Below, one piece after another: positions 54,601 to 63,111 of a stretch of DNA of 64,000 nucleotides (positions within the stretch are counted from its first letter, which is position 1; every line of letters starts with the position of its first letter). The stretch comes from Methylorubrum salsuginis (GTDB lineage: Bacteria > Pseudomonadota > Alphaproteobacteria > Rhizobiales > Beijerinckiaceae): the NCBI RefSeq assembly GCF_900114375.1, contig NZ_FOSV01000013.1, positions 62,001 through 126,000 of the forward strand, read 5' to 3'. The notes beneath the pieces are model-generated. The model was not told the DNA's origin. It ran no database searches and saw only the letters and a program-made list of their open reading frames with translations. The position numbers and the translations under genes were made by a program.

Positions 54601-55013
54601 GGGAAGCCGCTCCAGCTCTCGGGCAGAAGGTCGATGAAGACCTGCTCGGCAGCATCCTGCACGTTGATCCGGTAGCCGCGCTGAAGCGCGAGGCGCATCG
54701 CCGCGCCGTCGGGATCGCGCCGCACCGCCGAGACGTAATCGGGCATGCCGGCGGCGATCCTCTCGGGGCCGGCGGAGACCGCCTCGCCGAAGCCGAGCAC
54801 CAGCACCGTACCGGATTGCCGGGCCTTCACCGACACCGGCGTGTCGAAGGTGAGAACGATGCGGCCGTAGCCCTCGGCCTGGCTGCCCTTGGCCGAGACG
54901 AGCTTGGCGGCTTCGGCGCCGAGCGCGGTCAGGCACAGGCCGAGCGCGAGCCCGGCCCGCAGGAACGTCCTGCCCGGTCGATGACGCGATGCCCGACCGA
55001 ACCCTCCCTGCAT
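51690..55013 (-). CDS. Large exported AMIN/TPR-like protein of unknown function
   Basis: 1107 residues from the ATG at 55013. A signal peptide (AGLALGLCLTALGAEAA) is followed by an AMIN-like beta domain (SQAEGYGRIVLTFDTPVSVK). Other beta segments and Pro/Ala linkers come next, then a C-terminal half made of helical repeats resembling TPRs (DARAAFQAGGGVLRRYPDEV, LDLLDSADELLQYQIERRLT, LATLDATHLPGLPEDVRRAR). AMIN domains often bind peptidoglycan or place envelope machines. The function is unknown; position between exopolysaccharide genes and a deacetylase gene suggests an envelope role. Confidence 0.82.
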   Translation of the reverse strand: MQGGFGRASRHRPGRTFLRAGLALGLCLTALGAEAAKLVSAKGSQAEGYGRIVLTFDTPVSVKARQSGTVLVLGFGEAVSAGPERIAAGMPDYVSAVRRDPDGAAMRLALQRGYRINVQDAAEQVFIDLLPESWSGFPPPLPPEVVADLARRAAAAEAQLKARNPLPARRTLSLELSHNPQRTRLSLALPEGTEAAFTPQGTATRLTLPGVWRIDDRSLRGRFDPALGHVAVDADDKEAHLLVTPADGVTVLTARDGDILTVDLLTKPLPAPALPAVREAAAAPAPPPAKAGEAAPVVAPPRVAPPALPKAGAGLVFPFQKRVPAALFERGGVVTLVFATTDPVVLPAKAPADLVALGEPSRSGGFTVLRFAKPAGRLVDLFPVTEPDGWELASGDGTVASESLTAQRRQGQRERIGVAVRLPGAGPAGWLDLDGERIAVVTADGLKRAAVAKAQRFVEFELIPSRVGLAVLALADDLTVRPDLDGVAIGREGGMAVSGSDNVAAASGPPRAPDPPVGAVSDLVIDSDAWERARRGDVRTALREGYNQVAEASRRDRGAAQVALARTMMANGLDAEALGALTTAAADDVVVEGDPMTGLMRGILLTRMGRLQEARPLLTANQLVANPEARLWRGLLDAEAGRWSDARAAFQAGGGVLRRYPDEVAARFNVVAAETAVELGDWEEASRALTAAGRGASDEIRDRITLLRARIDEATGRGTAALAAYEALSTQSAWPVAAAATLRATALGHMLGKTTLPDAIDRLEGLQLTWHGGPTEIGTLAALGGLYEEAGRWRKVFTTARRGTALAPEAPAIRSLQEHAQTAFEDLFLGARGEKLGGVEALALYFDFKDFAPPGRRADEIVRRLADRLVALDLLDSADELLQYQIERRLTGPARASVSARLATIRLMEGKPLEALATLDATHLPGLPEDVRRARALLRARALSDLSRTDLALETVEGETGTDADRLRADILWAARRWREAGEAHELLLGPAWRSGKPLDDAAQADVIRAAIAYGLAGEGLGLERLKAKFSGLMAESADARTFAMLTRPDAARSPAFRDAALKATKAETLAAFLTEYRKRYPDTAVPERGTESPAPRAEAPGATPPG

Positions 55014-55135
55014 CGCCCCCGCCCACACTCGCGGCGGCGCCGACCCCAACGGGCTCGTGCCGCCGAACGCCACTCGTGCCGGGCAGTCTCGCCCAACGCG
55101 GTGAATGGGCGCTTAAGGCGGCGATGGGCGAGAAC

Positions 55136-55172
55136 GCTTTCCGACGAAGCGGAGACCGGTTCGTCGGAAAGC
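55136..55172. repeat. Inverted repeat with 13-bp perfect arms
   Basis: GCTTTCCGACGAA (55136-55148) and TTCGTCGGAAAGC (55160-55172) flank an 11-base spacer. There is no T run after it, so it is not a standard terminator for either neighbour; it may be a transcript 3' hairpin or a dispersed palindromic repeat. Confidence 0.75.
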
Positions 55173-55227
55173 GCGGCACACCAAAGGCTTGGAGATTCGT
55201 CCCAACCTCAAGCTGTGAGGCACAGCT

Positions 55228-55650
55228 CTAAGAGGCCTTGCGCAGCACGAGGCCGGGGATGCTGGTGCCCTTCTCGCCGAACAGCTCGGCTGCCTTCCGG
55301 CAGCTCTCCTCGACGTTCTTCCGATAGGCCTCGGTGTAGCTCATGCTGCGCATGAGCAATTCGCCCTTCGAGATCGCGTCGAGATCGACGCCCATGGCGG
55401 CGACGACCGACTTGAAGCGCTCGTAGTCGGGCCGCACATCCTGGCAGGACTCGCCGACGAAGCGGATCAATCCGGCGAGCTTGGCCGCATTGGCCTGCTG
55501 CCGGTTCGGCTCCGGTTGGGCGGCATCCTTCGGGGCCTCCGCAGGCGTCTCCTTCGGAGCGACCTGGGTGGCGTCCTTCGGAACCTCCTGTGCGCCCGCG
55601 GCGAGCGGCAGCGCGAGTAGGAAGGCCGCGGCGGCGGCGCGATGTCTCAT
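55228..55650 (-). CDS. Small exported protein of unknown function
   Basis: 140 residues from the ATG at 55650, which has AAGGAGGAAAG just upstream. A signal peptide (AAAAAFLLALPLAAGAQ) is followed by a Pro/Ala/Lys-rich linker and a helical domain with two Cys (ESCQDVRPDYERFKSVVAAM and EESCRKAAELFG). It is probably periplasmic. I do not recognise the family. It shares its strand with the AMIN/TPR gene, but a 214-base gap with an inverted repeat separates them. Confidence 0.8.
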   Translation of the reverse strand: MRHRAAAAAFLLALPLAAGAQEVPKDATQVAPKETPAEAPKDAAQPEPNRQQANAAKLAGLIRFVGESCQDVRPDYERFKSVVAAMGVDLDAISKGELLMRSMSYTEAYRKNVEESCRKAAELFGEKGTSIPGLVLRKAS

Positions 55651-55893
55651 GGGTGCTTTCCTCCTTCGAGCCCGCCCGATCATGTCGCGTCGGGTCGCAG
55701 CTCTCGGCCGATGGGTGGATGCGCCCACCCTCACCGAAGCGGCGAGGCGGGCTCCGGAGCCTCTTCAAGGGCTTGGGTCCGGTCATCCGCGTCCGCCCCA
55801 TGTGCCAACATACGATTCGATTGGCGAGGGGCAGGCTCGGGAGCGCGGCCTTAGGAATGCCTCATAAAACGCGGGCCGGGCCGTCGCCCGTCC

Positions 55894-56949
55894 TCAACCG
55901 ACATCGAGGCGTCGCCCGCGATTCCAGGCCAGGAACGGCACGCCGGACAGAAGGCTCGCCAGGGCCGCTTCGGTCTGATGCAGCCCGTTCACCGAGACCC
56001 GCGGTAGGGCGTGGAGATGAGCGGCGTGCCCGGCGAAGAGGTGGCCCGGCCGCGTCGTGACGGCGGTCGTGAAGCCGAGGTCGCGGGCGAGCGCGAAGTC
56101 GCGGGCCCCCGCCGAGGTCGGATCGCCGACCGGATAGGACAGGTGGCGCACGCAGCCTCCGGTCTCGGCCTCGATCCGGCTTCGACTCTCGGCCAGTTCG
56201 CGGCGGGCGAAGTCGGCATCGTGCTTGGCGAGCATCGGATGCGAGAGCGTGTGCGCCCCGATCGTCACGGCAGGGTCGCGGGCGAGCGCGCGGAGTTCGT
56301 CCCAGGTCAGGCACAGCTCCGCGGCCACCGTTCCGGGTTCGAGGCCGGCGCGGCGGCACAATCCGGCGATCTCTTCCAAGAGCACCTGTTCCGGCCCGGC
56401 CCGCAACGTCCGGTAGGCGGCCTCGAACGCGGCGCTCTTCTCCCGGCCGCTCCGCGCCTGGCAATCGAGGCCGCTCGCGAGCGTCACCCGGTCGAGGCGA
56501 GCGACCGCACGCTCCAATTCGATCCACCACAGGCGCCCGCCCTGGTCGGCGAAATCGCCCGTCACGAACAGCGTCCACGGCGCGCCGTGCCGCGCCAGCA
56601 CCGGCCGGGCGTGGATGAGGTTGTCCCGATAACCGTCGTCGAAGGTCAGCACCACGAAGGGACGGCGCGGCGCCGGATCCGCGAGGCGCTCGGGCAGATC
56701 GTCGAGCCCGACGATCTCGAAGCCGCGATCCTTCAGCCGGGTCAGCGTCCGATCGAGGAAGGCCGGGGTGATCGACAGGAGCGCGTTCGGGGCGAAGGCT
56801 TCGGGTGGCTCGGGCCTGACGTGGTGGAAGGTCAGGATGATGCCACGCCCGCGGGCGAGGGGCGCGAGCCAGCGGTCGGCCCCGAGCGCGGTGATCGCGG
56901 CGAATCCGGCGCGGAACAGACGGTGGCGGGACGAGGACATGGGCCGCAT
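55894..56949 (-). CDS. Polysaccharide deacetylase (NodB-type, CE4)
   Basis: About 351 residues from the ATG at 56949; a second ATG is at 56940. The NodB motifs are visible: VLTFDDGYRDNLIHARPVLA (metal-binding Asp pair) and GAHTLSHPMLA (metal-binding His pair), then LSYPVGDPTSAG. An N-terminal hydrophobic helix is weak. It removes acetyl groups from polysaccharide. It is divergent from the CelD-type acetyltransferase gene with a gap of about 157 bases, so the two may act on the same polymer. Confidence 0.9.
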   Translation of the reverse strand: MRPMSSSRHRLFRAGFAAITALGADRWLAPLARGRGIILTFHHVRPEPPEAFAPNALLSITPAFLDRTLTRLKDRGFEIVGLDDLPERLADPAPRRPFVVLTFDDGYRDNLIHARPVLARHGAPWTLFVTGDFADQGGRLWWIELERAVARLDRVTLASGLDCQARSGREKSAAFEAAYRTLRAGPEQVLLEEIAGLCRRAGLEPGTVAAELCLTWDELRALARDPAVTIGAHTLSHPMLAKHDADFARRELAESRSRIEAETGGCVRHLSYPVGDPTSAGARDFALARDLGFTTAVTTRPGHLFAGHAAHLHALPRVSVNGLHQTEAALASLLSGVPFLAWNRGRRLDVG

Positions 56950-57106
56950 CGTAACGGCGCCCCGACAAGCATTCGTTACCCATCGCGGCGGATCGACGGT
57001 GCGCGTCAACCGTCGCTTGAGGGAATCGCGGCGAGGGTCAGGTCCTTCGCTTCGGCCGCGCGCTGGCCGGCGGCGCAGCCGGGATCGCCCCCAGGGATCA
57101 CCTATC

Positions 57107-58306
57107 ATGACGGCACTCGCCGAGACTCTGGGTCGGACCGAACGCGACGGGGCCGCCCCCCGCGATGGACTGACCGTCGAGGTCGTTCGCGATCTGGCGG
57201 TCGTCGAAACCGCATGGCGGGCACTGGAAGCCGACCCGGCGGCGCTGATGACGCCGTATCAGCGCATCGACTGGGTCCGGGCCTATGTCGGCGCCGGGAT
57301 CGAGACCGGCGACGAGACGCTGGTGCTCCTCCTGAAGGACGAGGCTTCGCGCCCGCGTCTGCTGATCCCGCTCGCGGTCGGGCGCCTCGGGCCGCTGCGG
57401 ATCGCGCGGATGATCGGTGATCGCCACGCCAACTTCCATATGCCGCTCTTCGCCTGCCGCGAGGCGGCGGCGATGCGCCCCGAGGCACTGGCCGAGGCGC
57501 TGGTGCGGGCCGGGCGCAAGGCCGGGATCGACGCGTTCCGGTTCGGCCATCAGCCGCGCTTCTGGGACGGGGTGCCGAACCCGCTGAGCCGCGGCGGCCT
57601 GCCCGCGCCGAGCGACGCCTACGGCCTGATGCTCGGCCCCGACGCGGAGGCGACCCTGCGGCGCGTCTTCAGCGGCGATGCGCGCAAGAAGGTGCGGGCC
57701 AAGGAACGCAAGCTGGTCGAGGTCCTGGGACCGGTGCGCCACCGCGTGGCGACGAACGCCGAGGAGGCGGCGGAGATCCAGGCGGCGTTCTATGCGCAGA
57801 AGGCGGCGCGCTTCGCCGCGCTCGGCATCGCCGACGCCTATGCCGATCCGGCGGTTCGCCGCTTCGTCGCCGCCGCCACGGCCCCCGGCGCCGAGGGGCG
57901 CGGGCCGGCGATCGAGGTGCATGCGCTGGAGACCGAATCCGGCCGGGTGCTCGCCACCTTCGGCGGGGCGGTCGATGCCCACCGCTTCTGCGGAATGTGG
58001 ACCTCGTTCGACACCGATCCCGAACTCGGCCGCTTCAGCCCCGGCGAGATCCTGCTGCACCGGCTGATCGGCGATCAGTCCGCCCGCGGGCGGCGGGCGC
58101 TCGACCTCGGCGTGGGCGAGGCGAGCTACAAGGCCAAGACCTGCGACGAGACCATCGAACTCGTGGAGTCCGTGGTGCCGGTGAGCGCCGCCGGCCATCT
58201 CTTCGCCCTGGCCGCCGGAAGCGCGGTGCGATTGAAGCACCGCATCAAGCGCTCGCCCCGGCTGTTCGCCGCAGCGCAAAGGCTGCGGCGCCTGGGGCGG
58301 GGCTGA
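57107..58306 (+). CDS. GNAT-type acetyltransferase of the CelD/BcsL family
   Basis: 399 residues from the ATG at 57107. The pattern is that of CelD/BcsL proteins with two GNAT-like halves: AWRALEADPAALMTPYQRID at the start, SGDARKKVRAKERKLVEVLG in the middle, and FSPGEILLHRLIGDQSARGR, LDLGVGEASYKAKTCDE near the end. Such proteins are thought to acylate exopolysaccharide or cellulose. The frame is open upstream but without similarity. It overlaps the upstream reading frame of the deacetylase but not its chosen start. Confidence 0.88.
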   Translation: MTALAETLGRTERDGAAPRDGLTVEVVRDLAVVETAWRALEADPAALMTPYQRIDWVRAYVGAGIETGDETLVLLLKDEASRPRLLIPLAVGRLGPLRIARMIGDRHANFHMPLFACREAAAMRPEALAEALVRAGRKAGIDAFRFGHQPRFWDGVPNPLSRGGLPAPSDAYGLMLGPDAEATLRRVFSGDARKKVRAKERKLVEVLGPVRHRVATNAEEAAEIQAAFYAQKAARFAALGIADAYADPAVRRFVAAATAPGAEGRGPAIEVHALETESGRVLATFGGAVDAHRFCGMWTSFDTDPELGRFSPGEILLHRLIGDQSARGRRALDLGVGEASYKAKTCDETIELVESVVPVSAAGHLFALAAGSAVRLKHRIKRSPRLFAAAQRLRRLGRG

Positions 58307-58310
58307 CCGT

Positions 58311-58712
58311 TCAGTACCGACCCCGCGCCCGCAGCGCGTCCACGCTCCAGGGCCCCGGGCCGGCGAAGGCGATGTAGAGGAAGACGAAGCAGTAGAGGAT
58401 CGCCGCGTCTCCCCCGTTCAGCGCCGGATAGAGGCTCTTGGGCGCGTGGCCGAGGAAGTAGGCGAAGGCCATCTCGCCCGACAGGACGAAGGCGACCGGG
58501 CGGCTGAACAATCCGATCAGGAGGAGCGCGCCGCCGACGAGTTCGAGCACGCCCGCGATCCACGGCAGGCTGAACATCGCCGGGTTCATGGTGCTGGCCG
58601 GGAATCCCAGGATCTTCTGCGTGCCGTGCGCCATGAAGATCAGCGCCGAGACGATCCGCAGGACGCTCAGCATGCGGGGCGCCCAGGAGGCGGTGGTGGT
58701 CGTCAGGTCCAT
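58311..58712 (-). CDS. DoxX family membrane protein
   Basis: 133 residues with four membrane helices. The DoxX pattern is RIVSALIFMAHGTQKILGFP, MFSLPWIAGVLELVGGALLL, RPVAFVLSGEMAFAYFLGHA and ILYCFVFLYIAFAGPGPWSVD. The function is poorly defined; some members take part in quinone-linked or thiol redox stress systems. It lies 29 bases downstream of the second fliP, same strand, and is convergent with the acetyltransferase gene. Confidence 0.92.
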   Translation of the reverse strand: MDLTTTTASWAPRMLSVLRIVSALIFMAHGTQKILGFPASTMNPAMFSLPWIAGVLELVGGALLLIGLFSRPVAFVLSGEMAFAYFLGHAPKSLYPALNGGDAAILYCFVFLYIAFAGPGPWSVDALRARGRY

Positions 58713-58741
58713 CGTCGGTCTTTCGGTTCGGTTCGCCCCGT

Positions 58742-59482
58742 TCAGCTTCCGTAGCTCTGAACGAGCGAACCCGCCACCAGCGTCCAGCCATCGACGAGCA
58801 CGAAGAAGATCAGCTTGAACGGCAGCGCCACGGTCGCGGGCGGCAGCATCATCATGCCCATCGCCATCAGCACCGAGGCGACGACGAGATCGATGATCAG
58901 AAACGGGATGAACAGGAGGAAGCCGATCTCGAAGGCGCGTCGAAGCTCCGAGATCATGAAGGCGGGCGTCACGATCTCAAGCCCGATCGCCTCCGGCCCC
59001 GCGGGCGCGGGCTGGCGCGCCATGTCGAGGAAGAGCTTCAGGTCCTTCTCGCGGGTGTTGCGCAGCATGAAGGTCTTGAACGGGGCGGACGCCCGCTCGA
59101 ACGCCTGCGACTGGCTGATCCGGTTGGCCAGAAGCGGCTCGATCCCGGCGGTGTAGGCCTCCCGCGCCGTCGGGGCCATCACGAAGGCAGTGAGGAACAG
59201 GGCGAGACTCGTGACGACGGCGTTGGGCGGGGCGGTCTGCGTGCCGAGGGCCGAACGCAGGATCGACAGCACCACGACGATGCGGGTGAAGGCGGTCGCC
59301 ATCACCAGAACCGAGGGCGCCAGCGCCAGGACGGTGACGAGGGCGACGAGTTGCAGCGCCCGCTCGGTCGTCCCGCCCGCGCCGAGATCGAGGGTGACGC
59401 TCTGCGCCCACGCCGCACCGGCGCTGCCCGCGACGAGCAGCGCGGCCAGCGCGGCGGAACGGATTCGATTCGACCGGATCAT
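58742..59482 (-). CDS. fliP: Second FliP paralog (type III export gate protein)
   Basis: 246 residues from the ATG at 59482, with a signal peptide ending near AAWAQ. All FliP signatures are present: VLVMATAFTRIVVVLSILRS, IVTPAFMISELRRAFEIGFL, SVLMAMGMMMLPPATVALPF and LIFFVLVDGW. It is clearly different from the copy at 8534-9319, sharing the core motifs but differing through most of the rest. No other export genes are next to it: it stands between doxX and fabI. Which copy serves the flagellum cannot be told from sequence. Confidence 0.93.
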   Translation of the reverse strand: MIRSNRIRSAALAALLVAGSAGAAWAQSVTLDLGAGGTTERALQLVALVTVLALAPSVLVMATAFTRIVVVLSILRSALGTQTAPPNAVVTSLALFLTAFVMAPTAREAYTAGIEPLLANRISQSQAFERASAPFKTFMLRNTREKDLKLFLDMARQPAPAGPEAIGLEIVTPAFMISELRRAFEIGFLLFIPFLIIDLVVASVLMAMGMMMLPPATVALPFKLIFFVLVDGWTLVAGSLVQSYGS

Positions 59483-59528
59483 CGCGGGCAGCACCGTGGG
59501 ACGCGGCTCCCCACCGGACAAGCCCGCC

Positions 59529-60365
59529 TCAGATCTCGCCGTCGCCGACGACGCCGGCCTCGTCCTGCGCCTGGAGCACGGCGGGGCGGGGCATCGAGAT
59601 GATGTTGTAGCCCGAATCGACGAAATGGACCTCGCCGGTCACGCCGCCCGAGAGGTCCGACAGGAGGTAGAGAGCGGAATTGCCGACATCCTCCAGCGTC
59701 ACCGTGCGGCGCAACGGGGCGTGCGCCTTCTGGTGATTGTACATGAGGCGGGCATCCGCGATGCCGGCGCCTGCCAGCGTCCGCATCGGGCCGGCCGACA
59801 GCGCGTTCACCCGTACGCCGTCGGGGCCGAGATCGGTGGCGAGGTAGCGCACCGAGGCTTCGAGGGCGGCTTTGGCCACGCCCATCACGTTGTAGTTCGG
59901 CATGACGCGGGTGGAGCCGGCATAGGTCAGCGTCAGCAGGGCGCCGCCGCGGGGCATGCGCGCGGCCGCGCGCTGGGCGATCTCGGTGAAGGAGAAGCAC
60001 GAGATCGTCATCGTCCGCGAAAAGTTCGCCCGCGTCGTCACGTCGACGTAGCGGCCCTTGAGCTGCGACTTGTCGGAGAAGCCGATGGCGTGGACGATGA
60101 AGTCGATCCCGTCGGGGAAGCGCTCGTCGAGGGCAGTGAACACGGCGTCCACGCTGTCGATGTCCTCGACATCGCAGGGCAGCACGATGTCGGAGCCGAC
60201 CGAGGCCGCGAGCGGCGTGACCCGCTTGCCCAAGGCGTCGCCCTGATAGGTGAAGGCGAGTTCGGCGCCGTGCCGGTGCAGCGTCTTGGCGATGCCCCAG
60301 GCGATCGAGTGATCGTTGGCGACGCCCATGATCAGGCCGCGCTTGCCCGCCATCAACCCTGTCAT
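59529..60365 (-). CDS. fabI: Enoyl-[acyl-carrier-protein] reductase (NADH) FabI
   Basis: 278 residues from the ATG at 60365. SDR-type nucleotide site GLIMGVANDHSIAWGIAKTL, the FabI active site Tyr-x6-Lys in YNVMGVAKAALEASVRYLA, and the C-terminal GVTGEVHFVDSGYNI. It does the last reduction in fatty-acid elongation. The same strand upstream carries a 39-residue membrane protein gene, fabB and fabA, but a strong hairpin (60465-60499) lies between, so fabI probably has its own promoter. Confidence 0.96.
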   Translation of the reverse strand: MTGLMAGKRGLIMGVANDHSIAWGIAKTLHRHGAELAFTYQGDALGKRVTPLAASVGSDIVLPCDVEDIDSVDAVFTALDERFPDGIDFIVHAIGFSDKSQLKGRYVDVTTRANFSRTMTISCFSFTEIAQRAAARMPRGGALLTLTYAGSTRVMPNYNVMGVAKAALEASVRYLATDLGPDGVRVNALSAGPMRTLAGAGIADARLMYNHQKAHAPLRRTVTLEDVGNSALYLLSDLSGGVTGEVHFVDSGYNIISMPRPAVLQAQDEAGVVGDGEI

Positions 60366-60464
60366 TCGCTTCAAACCCGTACGCGTTTCAGGTGGGGCGC
60401 CTCGGCACCGCCGTTGACGCTTAGCGCGCCGGATGCGGGCCTGTCCACGCACGAGCGAAAACGC

Positions 60465-60499
60465 GAAGGCCCCGCCCGCTCGCGCGGGACGGGGCCTTC
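60465..60499. terminator. Strong hairpin between the 39-residue gene and fabI
   Basis: Stem GAAGGCCCCG/CGGGGCCTTC with an inner CCCG/CGGG part, symmetric enough to act on either strand. On the minus strand it follows the small membrane gene; it is followed by CGCGTTTTCGC, giving a short T run. Confidence 0.7.
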
Positions 60500-60520
60500 A
60501 AGCCGCGTCGGTGATGGTTG

Positions 60521-60640
60521 TCAGAAGTAGCCGCGCGTGCCGGACTGAGCGTCGTTGATCAGCGTCTGCTTGGCGCGCCAAGCCACGCTGGCGACGACAG
60601 CGACGCCGGTCACACCAAGGAATGCGAGTAAACCGATCAT
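60521..60640 (-). CDS. 39-residue single-helix membrane protein
   Basis: From the ATG at 60640 to TGA at 60521: MIGLLAFLGVTGVAVVASVA, then WRAKQTLINDAQSGTRGYF. One membrane helix is followed by a short basic/polar tail ending in aromatic residues. AGGAT lies nine bases before the ATG and a hairpin terminator follows the stop, which supports a real gene. Nothing is known to me about its function; the fab neighbours suggest only a possible membrane link. Confidence 0.65.
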   Translation of the reverse strand: MIGLLAFLGVTGVAVVASVAWRAKQTLINDAQSGTRGYF

Positions 60641-60799
60641 GAAGTGATCCTGGCTACGTTCCCATTAACGCCACTTTAACGGCGTGGTTCCGCAGCCTCT
60701 TCAATGGAGGGCCGAGCCTAAGCTCGGCCGTATGTTCGCAGTTGCGAAGTCTCGTCTGGGCAGTGCGACGAGAACCTTGGCTGGAGAATGCTCGTCCGT

Positions 60800-62026
60800 T
60801 CAGGCGTCGGGATGCTTGAGAACGAGCGTGGCGTTGGTGCCGCCGAAGCCGAACGAATTCGACATGACGTGGCCGAGTTTGGCCCCGTCGCGCCGCTCGC
60901 GCAAGATCGGCATGTCGGCGAAGGCCGGGTCGAGTTCGTCGATATGCGCGCTCTCGCAGATGAAGCCGTTGTTCATCATCAGAAGCGCGTAGATCGCCTC
61001 CTGCACGCCGGTGGCCCCCAGCGAGTGACCGGTGAGCGACTTGGTCGCGGAGATCGGCGGGCAGGCATCGCCGGCACCGAACACCTCGCGGATCGCCTCG
61101 ATCTCCTTGTCGTCGCCGACCGGCGTCGAGGTGGCGTGCGGGTTAATGTAGTCGATCTTCGCGCCCTTCAGCTCTTCCATGGCCTGGCGCATGCAGCGCA
61201 CGGCGCCCTCCCCCGAGGGGGCGACCATGTCGTGGCCGTCCGACGTCGCGCCGTAACCCGCGACCTCGCCGTAGATCCGCGCGCCGCGGGCTTTCGCGTG
61301 CTCCAACTCCTCAAGCACCAGAACGCCCGCACCGCCGGCGATGACGAAGCCGTCGCGGTTCTTGTCGTAGGCGCGGGACGCGCGGGCCGGGGTGTCGTTG
61401 TAGCGCGAGGACATGGCGCCCATGGCGTCGAACAGGACCGAGAGCGTCCAGTCGAGATCCTCGCAGCCGCCCGCGAAGATCACGTCCTGACGACCGCCGC
61501 GGATGATCTCGGCGGCGTTGCCGATGCAATGGTTCGAGGTCGCGCAGGCCGAGGAGATCGAATAGTTCACGCCGCGGATTTTGAACCAGGTCGCGAGCGT
61601 GGCGGACGCCGTCGAGGACATCGCCTTGGGGACGGCGAAGGGGCCGACGCGCTTCGGACCCTTGTCGCGCGCGATCGCCGCCGATTCGACGATGGTACGG
61701 GTGGAGGGGCCGCCCGAGCCCATGATGATGCCGGTACGCTCGTTCGAGACCTCGTTGGCCTCCAGCCCCGCGTCGCGGATCGCCTGATCCATGGCGACGT
61801 GGTTCCAGGCGGTGCCGCCGCCGTGGAAGCGCATGGCGCGACGGTCCACCGCCTCCTCGGCCACGAGGGTCGGCATCCCCGCGACCTGACTGCGGAAGCC
61901 GTGCTCGGCCTGGGACTCCGAGCGCGCGATCCCGGAGCGGGCCTCGCGCAGGGACGCCAGGACTTCCTGGGTGTTGTTGCCGATGGACGAGACGATGCCC
62001 ATCCCGGTGATGACGACACGCCGCAT
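60800..62026 (-). CDS. fabB: 3-oxoacyl-[acyl-carrier-protein] synthase I, FabB
   Basis: 408 residues. Catalytic triad: Cys in [20 protein letters not shown], His in [20 protein letters not shown] and His in [15 protein letters not shown]. The start [18 protein letters not shown] is typical. FabB elongates unsaturated acyl chains made by FabA, which is encoded just upstream on the same strand. Confidence 0.97.
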   Translation of the reverse strand: MRRVVITGMGIVSSIGNNTQEVLASLREARSGIARSESQAEHGFRSQVAGMPTLVAEEAVDRRAMRFHGGGTAWNHVAMDQAIRDAGLEANEVSNERTGIIMGSGGPSTRTIVESAAIARDKGPKRVGPFAVPKAMSSTASATLATWFKIRGVNYSISSACATSNHCIGNAAEIIRGGRQDVIFAGGCEDLDWTLSVLFDAMGAMSSRYNDTPARASRAYDKNRDGFVIAGGAGVLVLEELEHAKARGARIYGEVAGYGATSDGHDMVAPSGEGAVRCMRQAMEELKGAKIDYINPHATSTPVGDDKEIEAIREVFGAGDACPPISATKSLTGHSLGATGVQEAIYALLMMNNGFICESAHIDELDPAFADMPILRERRDGAKLGHVMSNSFGFGGTNATLVLKHPDA

Positions 62027-62293
62027 GGTGGCTCGGGCTTGCTGCGCCGCGGACGCGCGGCACTTCGTTAACGGGTCAACTAGGATGACCCGCGATCAAT
62101 CTCAACTGCTGTCTTTTTGTGTGGCCTCAGGCGCCGGCGGCCGCATCCGCGGCCTTGGGCTATCGCTCCGCTAGACGCCTCGGCGCGGCCGAGGCCGCTG
62201 CGCGCGGCGCTCTTCGCGCCGGGTTATACGGTGCTGCCGCCCGTTCAACCGGAGGCGGCAGCGCATTGGAGAAGGCTGAGGTGCGTCTGCGGC

Positions 62294-62839
62294 TTACGCC
62301 TGGGCCTGGAACAGGGCCACGCGCAGGTCGCTCGCCTCGTAGATGCGGCGGCCGTCGGCTTCCAGCCAGCCGTCGGCGATGCCCAGCACCAGCTTGCCCG
62401 TGCGGACCCGCTTGATGTCGATGCCGTAGACGACCTGCTTCACGGTCGGCAGCACCTGATCCGAGAACTTCACCTCGCCGACGCCGAGCGCACGGCCGCG
62501 GCCCGGCGCGCCGAGCCAGCCAAGATGGAAGCCGACGAGCTGCCATAGGGCGTCGAGGCCGAGGCAGCCCGGCATCACCGGATCGCCCTTGAAGTGGCAG
62601 GGGAAGAACCAGAGATCGGGACGGATGTCGAACTCGGCCAGCACGTGGCCCTTGCCATGGGCGCCGCCCTCGGTGCCGATCGAGGTGATGCGGTCGAACA
62701 TCAGCATCGGCGGCAGCGGAAGCTGGGCGTTGCCGGCGCCGAACAGCTCGCCGCGTCCGCAGGCCAGCAGCTTCTCGTAAGAATAGCTCGACGCCCGCTG
62801 CGGGGGGGCGGTGTCGGTCTGCGGGTCGGAAGAGGCCAT
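62294..62839 (-). CDS. fabA: 3-hydroxydecanoyl-ACP dehydratase/isomerase FabA
   Basis: 181 residues. The FabA active site is visible: [20 protein letters not shown] with the catalytic His, and the Asp in [14 protein letters not shown]. It makes the cis double bond in unsaturated fatty-acid synthesis, with FabB next. The 272-base gap to irr contains promoters for both genes. Confidence 0.97.
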   Translation of the reverse strand: MASSDPQTDTAPPQRASSYSYEKLLACGRGELFGAGNAQLPLPPMLMFDRITSIGTEGGAHGKGHVLAEFDIRPDLWFFPCHFKGDPVMPGCLGLDALWQLVGFHLGWLGAPGRGRALGVGEVKFSDQVLPTVKQVVYGIDIKRVRTGKLVLGIADGWLEADGRRIYEASDLRVALFQAQA

Positions 62840-63111
62840 GGAGGGGTGCGTCCTCGGTAACGGACGAGTCCGATCGGTCGCCGGACGGGGAATGACGGGA
62901 TCGGCGCCTCGTTAGCACAGGCGCCGCACGCGCTCCAAGCCACGCACTCCGAGCATTGTCGACGGAGTGCCGGAGATCCCGAAACGATACCGAGCCATGC
63001 ACCACGGGGGTAACCCGCCCGCAACGCCATGCTTCGGGTTGCCGCAGGCGGGGGGCATCCGTATACTCGTTCGATCTTTTTCCGTTCAAAGGTTGGGAAT
63101 CACTCCCCGCG

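Noticed and set aside
52059..55355. A 1098-codon plus-strand frame opposite the AMIN/TPR gene
   Set aside because: The minus-strand frame has a signal peptide and structured domains, while this one is random Arg/Gly/Ala sequence.
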